Assembly: GCA_965223095.1 (NCBI GenBank)
Contig: OZ244979.1
Span: 1,054,001 to 1,118,000, forward strand
Length of the DNA: 64,000 bases
Origin: J054 sp965223095
GTDB lineage: Bacteria > Pseudomonadota > Gammaproteobacteria > Steroidobacterales > GCA-2729495
Reading direction: 5' to 3'
Shown here: positions 16,008 through 24,797 of the stretch, piece by piece
How positions within the stretch are numbered: the first letter of the stretch is position 1
Layout of the letters: every line of letters starts with the position of its first letter
The notes under the pieces: generated by a model
What the model was told of the DNA's origin: nothing
Database searches by the model: none
The model's input: only the letters and a program-made list of their open reading frames with translations
Made by a program: the position numbers and the translations under genes

Positions 16008-17336
16008 TTACTCAGCGGCCTTCTTGCGTCGGCGTCGGCGCCGGCGGGGCTTCTTGTCGCCGCCTGTTGACTGACTTTGTGCAGACTTTTTGCGGCCGGG
16101 CCGCGCGCCACCCCGCGACATGCCGCCCGTTCCGCCGCGTCGGCGGGGCGCGGGTGCCGGGCGTTTGGGTTCGGGCAAGTTTTCGGGGTCGTAACTGCCG
16201 GTGGGAATGCGATGGCCGATATAGGCTTCGATTTCCGGCAAGGTAAAGGCGAAGGTTTCGCAGGCAAAGCTAACGGAGTCACCCTTGGCGCCCGCACGCG
16301 CGGTTCGACCAATGCGGTGCACGTAGTCTTCGACGTCTTGGGGTAGGTCGTAGTTCACCACATGGGAAACGCCAGGCACGTGCAGGCCGCGTGATGCCAC
16401 GTCGGTGGCCACTAGCACGGCTAGCTCGCCTGATTGAAAATCGCGCAACATGCGCAAGCGTTTTCGCTGCGGTACATCCCCGGATATTGCCTCGGCATTG
16501 ATTTCATTGGCTTGCAGCAGCCGTGCCACATAGTCGGCTTCGCGTTTGGTGTTCACGAAAACCATGGTGCGTGTTGCATCCATACTCTTGAGCAAATGCA
16601 TCAGCAGGCCCGGCTTATCGGGATTTGCCGGAAAATAAACTTGTTGTGTGACGCGGTCTACGGTGAGTTTTTCCGGCTCAATCTGAATGAGCTCAGGCTC
16701 GTTCATATGCTCGTAGGCCAGTTCAAGCACTCGTTGACTTAAAGTCGCCGAGAACAGCAAGTTCAGGCGTTCTTCGGCGGGCGGCAGGCGCCTTAGAATA
16801 AATCGGATGTCCTTAATAAACCCGAGGTCGAACATGCGGTCTGCTTCGTCCAGTACCACGGCTTGGATGTGATTGAGGGTGTAGACTCTCTGCTTAAAAT
16901 AATCAATGAGCCGTCCGGGTGTGCCGATGAGCAGATCAATCCCGCGGCCGACGGTGTCCCGTTGTTTCTCGTAATCGGCGCCGCCATAGACGACGGCCAT
17001 GCTCAAATCAGTGCCACTACCCAAGACCTTGGCGTCCTCATGAATTTGCACGGCCAACTCTCGCGTCGGCGCGATAATGAGAGCGCGTGGACTACTGATA
17101 CCCTGACTTGAGATGGGTGGCAAGCTGACTAAACGATTGAAAGTCGCGAGTAAGAACGCCGCGGTCTTGCCGGTGCCGGTTTGCGCTTGGCCGGCCACAT
17201 CGTGACCCGCCAAGGCTTGCGGCAACGCACCCGCTTGGATAGGCGTGCAGGCGGTAAAGCCGGCGGCCTTGACGCCGGCGAGCACCGACTCGTGCAAGTT
17301 CAGCGAGGCAAATAAAACTTCAGTTTCTTCGGCCAT
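16008..17336 (-). CDS. rhlB: ATP-dependent RNA helicase RhlB (DEAD-box)
   Basis: DEAD-box RNA helicase, in Gammaproteobacteria a partner of RNase E in the degradosome. Motifs in order: GFTACTPIQAGALPQ (Q motif), AQTGTGKTAAF, APTRELAVQ, GTPGRLIDY, VLDEADRMFDLGF, LFSATLS and YVHRIGRTARAG. The C-terminal 60 residues are Arg/Lys-rich (RRRRRRRKKAAE), a probable RNA-binding tail. I start at ATG 17336 (MAEETEVLFASLNL); an upstream in-frame start at 17357 adds seven residues. Divergent from trxA-rho exactly as in E. coli and Pseudomonas, which supports RhlB over other DEAD-box paralogues. Confidence 0.92.
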   Translation of the reverse strand: MAEETEVLFASLNLHESVLAGVKAAGFTACTPIQAGALPQALAGHDVAGQAQTGTGKTAAFLLATFNRLVSLPPISSQGISSPRALIIAPTRELAVQIHEDAKVLGSGTDLSMAVVYGGADYEKQRDTVGRGIDLLIGTPGRLIDYFKQRVYTLNHIQAVVLDEADRMFDLGFIKDIRFILRRLPPAEERLNLLFSATLSQRVLELAYEHMNEPELIQIEPEKLTVDRVTQQVYFPANPDKPGLLMHLLKSMDATRTMVFVNTKREADYVARLLQANEINAEAISGDVPQRKRLRMLRDFQSGELAVLVATDVASRGLHVPGVSHVVNYDLPQDVEDYVHRIGRTARAGAKGDSVSFACETFAFTLPEIEAYIGHRIPTGSYDPENLPEPKRPAPAPRRRGGTGGMSRGGARPGRKKSAQSQSTGGDKKPRRRRRRRKKAAE

Positions 17337-17765
17337 TGATTGGCAATATTCCTGCATCGGGGACGGTCCCGCGTTTATTCCCCGGGATCCAGTTCGGGCA
17401 GAGATTGTATGCCAATCGACGCGTCGGCATAGCTTTGCTTTGCCGGTTTCGCCGGAATAGCCTACTGAGTGGGCGGTTTTACCCCCGAATTCTCCGTCTA
17501 CCTGGTCCAGATACTTGCAAATTGTCTCGCAACGGGTTCAAATTGGCCCTAGATCGAATTGGGCATGACCTGACCCATCTAACAAATTACCCGCTCGCCA
17601 ACAGTATTTGACCGAAGGAAGCTTCGAGCGCGCTTCTTAACTCATCCCAGCCGGTTGCCCTGTCTTGGGAGACAGATTAAACCGTAATTCTGCCGGCCTC
17701 GCCCGGCTAGCCTGTTGGCGATGCGAGCACCCTTTTATCAACTCCGTTTCAACGCGTGAAAACCA
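17337..17765. other. 429-nt divergent intergenic region rhlB/trxA
   Basis: No gene seen. It should carry promoters for rhlB and for trxA-rho. I find short inverted repeats, TGTCT-TGGG-AGACA at 17661-17674 and GCCGG-N6-CCGGC at 17692-17707, in the part that would be the trxA leader, but no promoter pair I would defend. Confidence 0.5.
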
Positions 17766-18086
17766 ATGAGCATAGTTCATATCAATAACGATAATTTCGA
17801 GGCAGAAGTGCTGCAGGCGGACAAACCTGTATTACTGGATTTCTGGGCTGAGTGGTGTGGCCCCTGCAAAATGATCGCTCCGATATTGGACCAAGTCGCC
17901 GAGGAATATGGCGAGCGATTGCAGATTGCCAAGCTCGATGTCGAGGAAAATCAGGCCATCGCCATGAAGTACGGTGTTCGCAGTATTCCCACCTTGATGC
18001 TGTTTAAAGACGGCCAGGTCCAGGCTCAGCAGGTCGGCATGATGTCGAAAGAACAGCTAGGCCAATTATTGGATGGCCAGCTATGA
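17766..18086 (+). CDS. trxA: Thioredoxin 1
   Basis: Cytosolic disulfide reductase recharged by thioredoxin reductase. The active site is FWAEWCGPCKMIAP around residues 28-41, followed by cis-Pro segment RSIPTLMLFKDG. 106 aa, complete, standard length. ATG start at 17766. It overlaps rho by 4 nt (ATGA), so the two are translationally coupled; trxA-rho is a conserved gammaproteobacterial pair. Confidence 0.97.
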   Translation: MSIVHINNDNFEAEVLQADKPVLLDFWAEWCGPCKMIAPILDQVAEEYGERLQIAKLDVEENQAIAMKYGVRSIPTLMLFKDGQVQAQQVGMMSKEQLGQLLDGQL

Positions 18087-19525
18087 GGGGCTATTTGGGT
18101 AATTCGGCGCGAGGACGTTCTAATAACAAGGGTGGCCCGCGCGGCAAGGGCGATCAGGGTGGTCACAAGAAGAAAGGCCGCCGTCGCCGTCAAGATCGCG
18201 ATGAGAACGTTACCTTTTCCGAAGACGAAGTCATTCGTCCCCCCGAGCTAAAAAAGCTCAAGAACCTTTTAAACCTTAAAGAACTAAAGCACCAGCCTGC
18301 GTCGGAAACCGTCGCGTTGGCGGAGTCCCTGGGCCTGGAGAACATGGCCCGGTCGCGTAAGCAGGACATCATTTTTGAAGTGCTCAAGGCCCATGCGGCC
18401 AACGGCGATGATATTTTTGGCGATGGCGTGCTGGAAATCCTGCAGGACGGTTTCGGCTTTCTGCGATCGGCCGACGGCTCGTACTTGGCTGGGCCGGATG
18501 ACATTTACGTGTCCCCCAGCCAAATCCGGCGTTTCAATCTACGCACGGGCGATACGGTGTCGGGACTCATTCGGCCGCCTAAGGAAGGCGAGCGTTACTT
18601 TGCCCTATTGAAAGTCAGCGAGATCAACCTGGATGCGCCCGAGAACGCGCGCAGCAAGGTCTTGTTCGAGAATCTCACGCCGCTATTTCCCAAAGAGCGT
18701 CTCAAGCTCGAGCAGGGTAATGGCAGCACCGAGGATTTAACAGCGCGGATTATCGATCTGGCCTCACCCATTGGTAAGGGCCAGCGCGGCTTGATCGTTT
18801 CACCGCCCAAGGCCGGTAAGACCATGTTGCTGCAGAATATCGCTTTATCAATTACCGCGAATCATCCGGAAGTCTTCATGATTGTGTTGCTCATCGATGA
18901 GCGGCCCGAGGAAGTCACCGAGATGCAGCGCACGGTGCGCGGTGAGGTAGTGTCTAGCACCTTCGACGAACCCGCCAGCCGGCATGTGCAAGTGGCTGAG
19001 ATGGTCATAGAAAAGGCCAAGCGGCTAGCCGAGCATAAGCTGGATGTGGTGATCTTGCTGGATTCCATTACCCGCCTGGCCCGGGCCTATAACACCGTGG
19101 TGCCCTCATCGGGCAAAGTGTTAACCGGTGGTGTGGATGCCAACGCCCTGCATCGGCCGAAGCGTTTCTTCGGTGCGGCGCGCAATATCGAAGAGGGCGG
19201 CAGCCTGACGATTCTGGCCACCGCGCTCATCGATACCGGCTCGAAGATGGATGAAGTCATCTACGAAGAATTCAAAGGCACCGGTAATTTGGAAATTCAC
19301 TTGGATCGCCGCATCGCGGAGAAACGGGTGTACCCGGCCATCAATATCAATCGCTCCGGTACGCGTCGTGAAGACCTGCTGACGGCCGAGGAAGAGCTAC
19401 AGAAGATGTGGGTGCTGCGTAAGGTGTTGCATCCCATGGATGAGCTGGCGGCCGTTGAGTTCTTGCTCGGGAAGCTACAAGACACTAAGACCAATGCCGA
19501 GTTCTTCGAATCCATGAAGCGCTAG
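18083..19525 (+). CDS. rho: Transcription termination factor Rho with N-terminal basic extension
   Basis: Hexameric RNA-dependent ATPase that ends transcription. The core is canonical: LENMARSRKQDIIFEVLK, DGVLEILQDGFGFLRS (cold-shock RNA fold), PPKAGKTMLLQNIA (P-loop), LLIDERPEEVTEMQR and LDSITRLARAYNTV. Compared with E. coli Rho, about 62 extra residues precede the usual N-terminus. They are Gly/Arg/Lys-rich (GGHKKKGRRRRQDRDE) and then acidic/mixed. No ATG or GTG between the ATGA overlap with trxA and the conserved core offers a shorter protein, so the extension is probably real. It may add RNA contacts or phase behaviour; that is inference. Confidence 0.95.
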   Translation: MRGYLGNSARGRSNNKGGPRGKGDQGGHKKKGRRRRQDRDENVTFSEDEVIRPPELKKLKNLLNLKELKHQPASETVALAESLGLENMARSRKQDIIFEVLKAHAANGDDIFGDGVLEILQDGFGFLRSADGSYLAGPDDIYVSPSQIRRFNLRTGDTVSGLIRPPKEGERYFALLKVSEINLDAPENARSKVLFENLTPLFPKERLKLEQGNGSTEDLTARIIDLASPIGKGQRGLIVSPPKAGKTMLLQNIALSITANHPEVFMIVLLIDERPEEVTEMQRTVRGEVVSSTFDEPASRHVQVAEMVIEKAKRLAEHKLDVVILLDSITRLARAYNTVVPSSGKVLTGGVDANALHRPKRFFGAARNIEEGGSLTILATALIDTGSKMDEVIYEEFKGTGNLEIHLDRRIAEKRVYPAININRSGTRREDLLTAEEELQKMWVLRKVLHPMDELAAVEFLLGKLQDTKTNAEFFESMKR

Positions 19526-19567
19526 ACCGCAATTCGCTATTCATTGCGGCGCTTCTATTTGACCCAT

Positions 19568-19597
19568 AAAAAACCCCGGCTAAGGCCGGGGTTTTTT
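19568..19597. terminator. Bidirectional intrinsic terminator after rho
   Basis: A 7-bp GC stem (CCCCGGC and GCCGGGG, 4-nt loop) with six T downstream and six A upstream, so it can act on both strands. It separates rho from the convergent PEP-CTERM gene. Confidence 0.9.
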
Positions 19598-19617
19598 ATA
19601 ACTTGAATAAGCTCTGC

Positions 19618-20394
19618 TTATACAGCGCTTCCCGTCACGGGTTTGCGCGGCACGGCGCGGGCCACACCGAGACCTAGCAGGGCGCCCATCAACACCATGG
19701 GCAGACCCGGCTCAGGCAGTTCGTGACCGCCGCCGCTACTCGCGTCATGGGAGAAGGGTGCAAAGTCGTCGACATCTACATCAACGCAGGCGTCCGGTAG
19801 GTTCTTGGCGCAATCCTTGAGAGCTTGCGTATAGAGGTCAAAGTGAACCCCGAAACCGGCCAGCAAACCACTCACATCCACGGCGAACTCTTCCCAATAA
19901 AGGTCATCACCGGCAGCTAAAGCTGTACCGGGGTCGTCTGCAACATTCACATCGGCGCGCGTCTGTGTGGGGTCCCAATTGAAGGCCAGTTCCAAGAATA
20001 GCGTGTCGAAAATACCATGGGGTGACAAGTCACCACCATCATGACCGCTTAGATCTGCAAAATCTTCGATCGGCGGATTACCGTAGGTCAAATCGCCAGA
20101 GCTATAACTGCTGCCATTGATAGAGAAGCTGCCGAAATTAGTCCCGATCGTTGACTTCGGCGTGATGGCCACCGACAGATAGTGAGTCTGGCTCAGATCA
20201 ACAGCTGGGCCGCTACCATCAGCGGTTTTACCATAGGCATATAGGTTGAACACGGGATCGCTGGCAACCACGTCCTCATGATCCGTATCGTAGGTACCGC
20301 CACCGATATCGAGTTGCAGCATGGGCGTTGCTTGCGCGGCACTGGCCACGAAAAACATTGCTGCAAACAAGCCGTACAGAATTCGCTTATTCAT
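19618..20394 (-). CDS. PEP-CTERM sorting-domain protein (choice-of-anchor-N-like)
   Basis: Exported surface protein processed by the exosortase system of biofilm-forming Gram-negatives. It has a Sec signal peptide (MNKRILYGLFAAMFFVASAAQA), an acidic mature region starting TPMLQLDIGGGTYDTDHED, and a C-terminal sorting signal: PEP in LPEPGLPMVL, a short hydrophobic helix, then RAVPRKP. The opening of the mature part recalls choice-of-anchor N proteins, but I cannot confirm that. Start at ATG 20394. No exosortase or other PEP-CTERM gene is in the window. A sigma54-like element precedes it, as is common for PEP-CTERM genes. Confidence 0.8.
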   Translation of the reverse strand: MNKRILYGLFAAMFFVASAAQATPMLQLDIGGGTYDTDHEDVVASDPVFNLYAYGKTADGSGPAVDLSQTHYLSVAITPKSTIGTNFGSFSINGSSYSSGDLTYGNPPIEDFADLSGHDGGDLSPHGIFDTLFLELAFNWDPTQTRADVNVADDPGTALAAGDDLYWEEFAVDVSGLLAGFGVHFDLYTQALKDCAKNLPDACVDVDVDDFAPFSHDASSGGGHELPEPGLPMVLMGALLGLGVARAVPRKPVTGSAV

Positions 20395-20471
20395 TTTAGA
20401 CTCCGTTCTTATTATTACGACCATTTAATATTCTTGGAAATTAGCCGTTTCTTTTGTGCCTCAACTATACC

Positions 20472-20487
20472 GCCAAAAACAAGCCAA
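20472..20487 (-). promoter_or_regulatory. Possible sigma54 (-24/-12) promoter for the PEP-CTERM gene
   Basis: On the minus strand TTGGCTTGTTTTTGGC has the GG-N10-GC spacing of sigma54 promoters and keeps TGGC at -24; the -12 part is TGGC instead of TTGC. It lies 77 nt upstream of the ATG at 20394. PEP-CTERM genes are often controlled by sigma54 and PrsR-type activators. A partial match only. Confidence 0.3.
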
Positions 20488-20579
20488 TTACCATACATTG
20501 GGCTACATAATTAACTGAATAATAGCGCAATTGTGACTAATCGCCAGTATTAAGTCATAAAGCGCGCCGTCGCGGGCTG

Positions 20580-21866
20580 CTAGGCGGATTCGCGGGCCAC
20601 TGCACGGTGACCGATGTCAGGCCGAAACTGTATATCTTTCCAGTATATGGACCTGGCCAATTCATAGGCTTTTGACTGCGCCATGGCCGTGGTTTCGCCC
20701 AGGGCCACAGCGCAGAGTACCCGGCCGCCATTGGTCACAATTTGATCACCGTATCGGGCCGTGCCGGCATGAAAAACCTTGCTGTCTGCGGATTTCACGC
20801 TAGGCAATCCCTGGATGACGTCGCCGCGGCGATAACTGCCAGGATAGCCGCCGGCGGCGAGCACGACGCCCACGGCCACCCGCTCATCCCAGCTGGGGTT
20901 TTGCTCGTCGAGTTCGCCGGCCAAGGCGGCTTCGATGAGATCCACCAGGTCGCTGCGCAGCCTAAACAGTACGGGCTGCGTTTCCGGGTCACCGAAACGG
21001 CAGTTGAACTCCAATACCCGGGCTTGGCCCGCATCGTCAATCATTAAACCCGCGTACAAAAAGCCAGTATAGGGGTGCCCGTCCGCGGCCATACCCGCGA
21101 CGGCGGGTTGCATGATGGTCTCCATGATGTGCTGCTCAATGGCAGGCGTGACCACCGGGGCCGGCGAGTAGGCGCCCATGCCGCCCGTATTGGGTCCGGT
21201 GTCGCCGGCATCCCGCGCTTTGTGATCTTGGGAGGTGGCTAAAGGCAGGATGTGCTCACCGTCGACCATGGCAATAAAACTGGCCTCTTCGCCGACGAGA
21301 AAGTCTTCAATCAGGATGCGCCGTCCCGCATCGCCAAATTCAGCCTCGTCCAACATGCTGCGCATCGCAGTTTCAGCGTCTTGCCGGCTTTGAGCCACGA
21401 CGACACCTTTGCCGGCGGCTAGTCCATCTGCCTTGATGACAATAGGCAGTTGGCGTTCGCGGAGATAGTCCAGGGCAGCTCGGCTGTCGGTGAATGTTGC
21501 GGAGTCGGCGGTGGGTATGTTGTGGCGCGTCAGGAATTCCTTCGCGAAAGCTTTTGAGCCCTCAAGTTGCGCCGCGGCAGCGCTGGGTCCGAAACAGGCC
21601 AAGCCGGCCTCGCTGAAACGGTCCACGATGCCGGCCACTAGCGGATTTTCCGGGCCGACCACGGTCAGTGCTATCGATTCGGCTTGGGCCAGTGCCAGCA
21701 GCGCGTCCAGATCATCGGCGCTGATGGCAATATTACGCACACCGGGTTCGCCAGCCGTGCCGGCATTGCCGGGCGTGACTAACACTTCTGAAACCCGGGG
21801 CGAGGTAGCAAGCTTCCAAGCCAGGGCATGTTCGCGGCCACCGCCGCCGATCACCAGTACTTTCAT
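20580..21866 (-). CDS. purD: Phosphoribosylamine--glycine ligase (GARS)
   Basis: Second step of de novo purine synthesis: joins glycine to phosphoribosylamine using ATP. ATP-grasp fold. It opens MKVLVIGGGGREHALAWKLA, then VGPENPLVAGIVDRF, the ATP-binding IKADGLAAGKGVVVA, and metal ligands in LEFNCRFGDPETQ. 428 aa, full length. ATG start at 21866, six nt after the purH stop. Last gene of the long minus-strand block; purH-purD pairing is standard. Confidence 0.97.
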   Translation of the reverse strand: MKVLVIGGGGREHALAWKLATSPRVSEVLVTPGNAGTAGEPGVRNIAISADDLDALLALAQAESIALTVVGPENPLVAGIVDRFSEAGLACFGPSAAAAQLEGSKAFAKEFLTRHNIPTADSATFTDSRAALDYLRERQLPIVIKADGLAAGKGVVVAQSRQDAETAMRSMLDEAEFGDAGRRILIEDFLVGEEASFIAMVDGEHILPLATSQDHKARDAGDTGPNTGGMGAYSPAPVVTPAIEQHIMETIMQPAVAGMAADGHPYTGFLYAGLMIDDAGQARVLEFNCRFGDPETQPVLFRLRSDLVDLIEAALAGELDEQNPSWDERVAVGVVLAAGGYPGSYRRGDVIQGLPSVKSADSKVFHAGTARYGDQIVTNGGRVLCAVALGETTAMAQSKAYELARSIYWKDIQFRPDIGHRAVARESA

Positions 21867-21872
21867 GGGTAT

Positions 21873-23426
21873 TTAATGACGGAAGTGGCGCATACCGGTA
21901 AACAACATGGCCATGCCGTGCTCGTTGGCTGCGTCGACAACTTCTTGGTCCCGTTTCGAGCCACCCGGTTGAATGACGACCGTAATACCGTGGGCGGCCG
22001 CGCTGTCAATCCCGTCCCGAAAGGGAAAAAAAGCATCCGAGGCCATGGCAGCACCCTGCAAGTCCAATTTGGCCTCGGCCGCCTTGAGTGCGGCGATCTG
22101 CGCGCTAACCACGCGGCTCATTTGCCCGGCACCGATGCCCAGTGTGGCATTGTCTTGGCAGTATACGATGGCATTGGATTTTACAAAGCGCGCGACCTTC
22201 CAAGCCAGCAATGCGTCTTGCAGTTCGGTTTCGGTGGCTCGCCGTTTGGTGACAAGCCGAATGTCTTGCGGATCTAGCTGCGCAATATCTTTATCTTGTA
22301 CCAACATCGCACCTTCAATGGCTTGTACCCGCAGTCCCGATTGCGTCGCTGAAAGTGGTCCTGTGGCCAAGACGCGTATATTGGGTTTGCCGGCGAAGAC
22401 TTTTAGTGCGCCCGCGGTATATTCGGGCGCGACCATGACTTCCAGAAATTGCCGGTCAATAATAGTTTGCGCGAGCGTGGAATCGACGCGCTGATTGCAG
22501 GCAATGATCCCGCCAAAAGCGGAGCTTGGGTCTGTGGCGTACGCGCGATTGTAGGCCTGCTCCAGGTTTTCGCCTAAACCGACCCCGCAGGGATTCGCAT
22601 GCTTAACGATGACGCAGGCGGTGGTATCAAAAGATTTAACGCATTCCAGAGCGGCATCGGCGTCGGCTAGATTGTTATAAGACAGTGGTTTGCCTTGATG
22701 CTGTTCGGCATTGACCAAACTGCAAGCCGCCGCTTGCCCCAATCGATAGAGCGCCGCGCGTTGATGCGGGTTTTCGCCATAGCGCAGCTCCGCTTGTTTA
22801 TTGAGGCCCATGGGTAGGCGTTGCGGAAAACTTTCGTCTTCTAAGTCATCGCGCAGGTATTCCCAAATAGCAGCGTCATAAGTTGCCGTATGTGCATAGG
22901 CTTTCATGGCAAGCTCACGTCGAGTTGCTTCGCCGACCTGAGCATCGTTGCTGCACAGCTCAGCGGCGATTTGCCCGTAGTCATCCGGATCTACGACCAC
23001 AGTAACGAAGGCGTGGTTTTTGGCCGCGGCTCGAATCATGGCGGGCCCGCCAATATCGATGTTTTCTATCGCTTCATCACGGCTGCAGTTTGGGCGGGCG
23101 ATGCTTGCCTCGAAAGGATAGAGGTTGACCACGAGCAAATCGATGGCCTTGATTCCGTGCTCCGACATGACGTCGGCATCCATGTCCCGTCGGGCAAGAA
23201 TGCCGCCATGAACTTTGGGGTGTAGCGTCTTTACCCGCCCATCCATGATCTCGGGAAAGCCGGTGACACTGCTGATGTCCTTAACCGCAAGGCCCGCCGC
23301 CCTTAGCGCGGCAGCGGTGCCGCCGGTGGAGACTAGCTCGATGCCTTGTTCTTCGAGCTGGCGGGCGAATTCAACGATTCCAGTTTTATCGCTGACGCTT
23401 AGGAGCGCCCGTGAGCATTTTTGCAT
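21873..23426 (-). CDS. purH: Bifunctional AICAR transformylase/IMP cyclohydrolase
   Basis: Performs the last two steps of IMP synthesis. The N-terminal cyclohydrolase (MGS-like) domain starts ALLSVSDKTGIVEFARQLEE and contains STGGTAAALRAAGL. The transformylase domain holds VIVKHANPCGVGLG and ends with VIQPGGSKRDQEVVDAA. 517 aa, within the usual 510-530. Start at 23426, 46 nt after fis. dusB-fis-purH-purD is a conserved order in non-enteric Gammaproteobacteria. Confidence 0.97.
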   Translation of the reverse strand: MQKCSRALLSVSDKTGIVEFARQLEEQGIELVSTGGTAAALRAAGLAVKDISSVTGFPEIMDGRVKTLHPKVHGGILARRDMDADVMSEHGIKAIDLLVVNLYPFEASIARPNCSRDEAIENIDIGGPAMIRAAAKNHAFVTVVVDPDDYGQIAAELCSNDAQVGEATRRELAMKAYAHTATYDAAIWEYLRDDLEDESFPQRLPMGLNKQAELRYGENPHQRAALYRLGQAAACSLVNAEQHQGKPLSYNNLADADAALECVKSFDTTACVIVKHANPCGVGLGENLEQAYNRAYATDPSSAFGGIIACNQRVDSTLAQTIIDRQFLEVMVAPEYTAGALKVFAGKPNIRVLATGPLSATQSGLRVQAIEGAMLVQDKDIAQLDPQDIRLVTKRRATETELQDALLAWKVARFVKSNAIVYCQDNATLGIGAGQMSRVVSAQIAALKAAEAKLDLQGAAMASDAFFPFRDGIDSAAAHGITVVIQPGGSKRDQEVVDAANEHGMAMLFTGMRHFRH

Positions 23427-23472
23427 GGTATAGCCTGAAGAGTAGGACCTAGCCGAATGGCAATGGGTGGAT

Positions 23473-23772
23473 TTAGCCGAGCAAGCGGTAGTGCCTGAGC
23501 TTTTTGCGCAAGGTCGCCCGATTGATGCCTAGAATCTCGGCGGCCTCGCTTTGATTGCCGTCGGTGTGCTCTAGTACTGTGCGAAATAATGGGAGTTCCA
23601 CTTCGCTCAATACCAAACCATAGAGATCGCCAGCTTTGTGGCCGTTTAAGTTACGAAAATAGTGGCCTACGGCCTCTTCGGTAAAGTCACGAAGCGGCCG
23701 GTGTCTTAGACTAGTAAGCTTAATTTTGTTCGTGGATTTCTTGGGAGAGCTCTTACTTCTTGTCGTTGCCAC
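23473..23772 (-). CDS. fis: DNA-binding protein Fis
   Basis: Nucleoid-associated homodimer that bends DNA and regulates growth-phase genes. The C-terminal half matches Fis closely: RPLRDFTEEAVGHYF, then DLYGLVLSEVELPLF, and the helix-turn-helix GNQSEAAEILGINRATLRKK. I choose the GTG at 23772, giving 99 residues against 98 in E. coli. This start is inside dusB, so the two genes overlap by 67 nt. The N-terminal 24 residues are unusually basic (TTRSKSSPKKSTNKIK) compared with enteric Fis. No ATG is available between 23772 and the conserved region. Confidence 0.9.
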   Translation of the reverse strand: MATTRSKSSPKKSTNKIKLTSLRHRPLRDFTEEAVGHYFRNLNGHKAGDLYGLVLSEVELPLFRTVLEHTDGNQSEAAEILGINRATLRKKLRHYRLLG

Positions 23773-24797
23773 GTTGCCGCTACCGGGGGATCGATAACAC
23801 CCATACTCGCGTTGTCCCCTGGATCGCGATGGGTCAGAAATTCCTTGGTAAGACGCATTTGTACGCTGGTGTTCTTCGCTGTAACCGCGAGTTTGCGAAA
23901 CTCCGCCCCATTGATCAGATGTTCCGCGTACCAAACGAGATGTTTGCGTGCCACCCTGACGCCCATTTCTTCGCCGTAAAATTGATACAAGGCTGCAAGG
24001 TGTTCAAGAATAATATCACGCCGAATCGCAAGAGAGGGTTGTGGCGTAAAAATTTTTTTCGTCAAGTAGTCATGAATCTGTTTTAGCAGCCAAGGTTGTC
24101 CGCGTACTGCTCTGCCGATCATCACAGCATCCGCATTAGTTTCTTGTAACACCTTGTTTGCTTGTTCCGGACTTACGATGTCTCCGTTTGCAAATACTGG
24201 AATATTGACCGCCAACTTAATGTTTCGAATGGTTTTGTATTCTGCCGTGCCTTGGAAGCCGCATGCCCGGGTGCGCCCATGAACGGCCAAGGCACTAACA
24301 CCTGCTGCTTCGGCGAGTTGTGCAATTTGTCGGCCGTTGCGTTCCTTAGGACTCCAGCCGGTGCGGATTTTCAGCGTCACCGGTACATCCACCGAAGCCA
24401 CTACGCCATCCAAAATTTTGCCCACTAACTTTTCGTCGCGCATCAAAGCTGAGCCGGCGCGGCGGCGACAGACTTTCTTCGCGGGGCAGCCCATGTTGAT
24501 GTCCACGATGTGAGCACCACGCGCGACGGCCGCACGAGCCGCTTGGGACATTTGTGCGGGATCGCTGCCGGCAATTTGCACCACTCGCGGTTCCTGATCG
24601 CCGCTAATGTCCAGTCGCCGTTCACTTTTGCGGGTAGCCCACAGCTGCGTGTCTGCCGTGGTCATTTCGCTGACGGCTAAGCTTGCGCCCCAGCGACGAC
24701 TGAGTTGGCGAAAGGGGCTATCGGTAATGCCGGCCATGGGCGCTAATATCACCGGCCCGGTTAACTCGTAAGGCCCAATTTTGATGGTGGGACTCAT
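23706..24797 (-). CDS. dusB: tRNA-dihydrouridine synthase B
   Basis: FMN enzyme reducing uridine to dihydrouridine in the tRNA D-loop. It opens with IGPYELTGPVILAPMAGITD. The catalytic Cys is in DINMGCPAKKVCRRRAGS, followed by KIRTGWSPKERN, ALAVHGRTRACGFQG and FANGDIVSPEQ. I start at ATG 24797 (MSPTIKIGPYEL), which forms an ATGA overlap with the upstream gene; 19 extra residues from 24854 would lie inside that gene and look unrelated. About 363 aa, slightly longer at the C-terminus than E. coli DusB, where it overlaps fis. Confidence 0.95.
   Translation of the reverse strand: MSPTIKIGPYELTGPVILAPMAGITDSPFRQLSRRWGASLAVSEMTTADTQLWATRKSERRLDISGDQEPRVVQIAGSDPAQMSQAARAAVARGAHIVDINMGCPAKKVCRRRAGSALMRDEKLVGKILDGVVASVDVPVTLKIRTGWSPKERNGRQIAQLAEAAGVSALAVHGRTRACGFQGTAEYKTIRNIKLAVNIPVFANGDIVSPEQANKVLQETNADAVMIGRAVRGQPWLLKQIHDYLTKKIFTPQPSLAIRRDIILEHLAALYQFYGEEMGVRVARKHLVWYAEHLINGAEFRKLAVTAKNTSVQMRLTKEFLTHRDPGDNASMGVIDPPVAATWQRQEVRALPRNPRTKLSLLV

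Noticed and set aside
23773..23934. Longer Fis from an upstream in-frame start
   Set aside because: The extra 54 residues are an out-of-frame reading of dusB and would give a 153-residue Fis, far above the family size.
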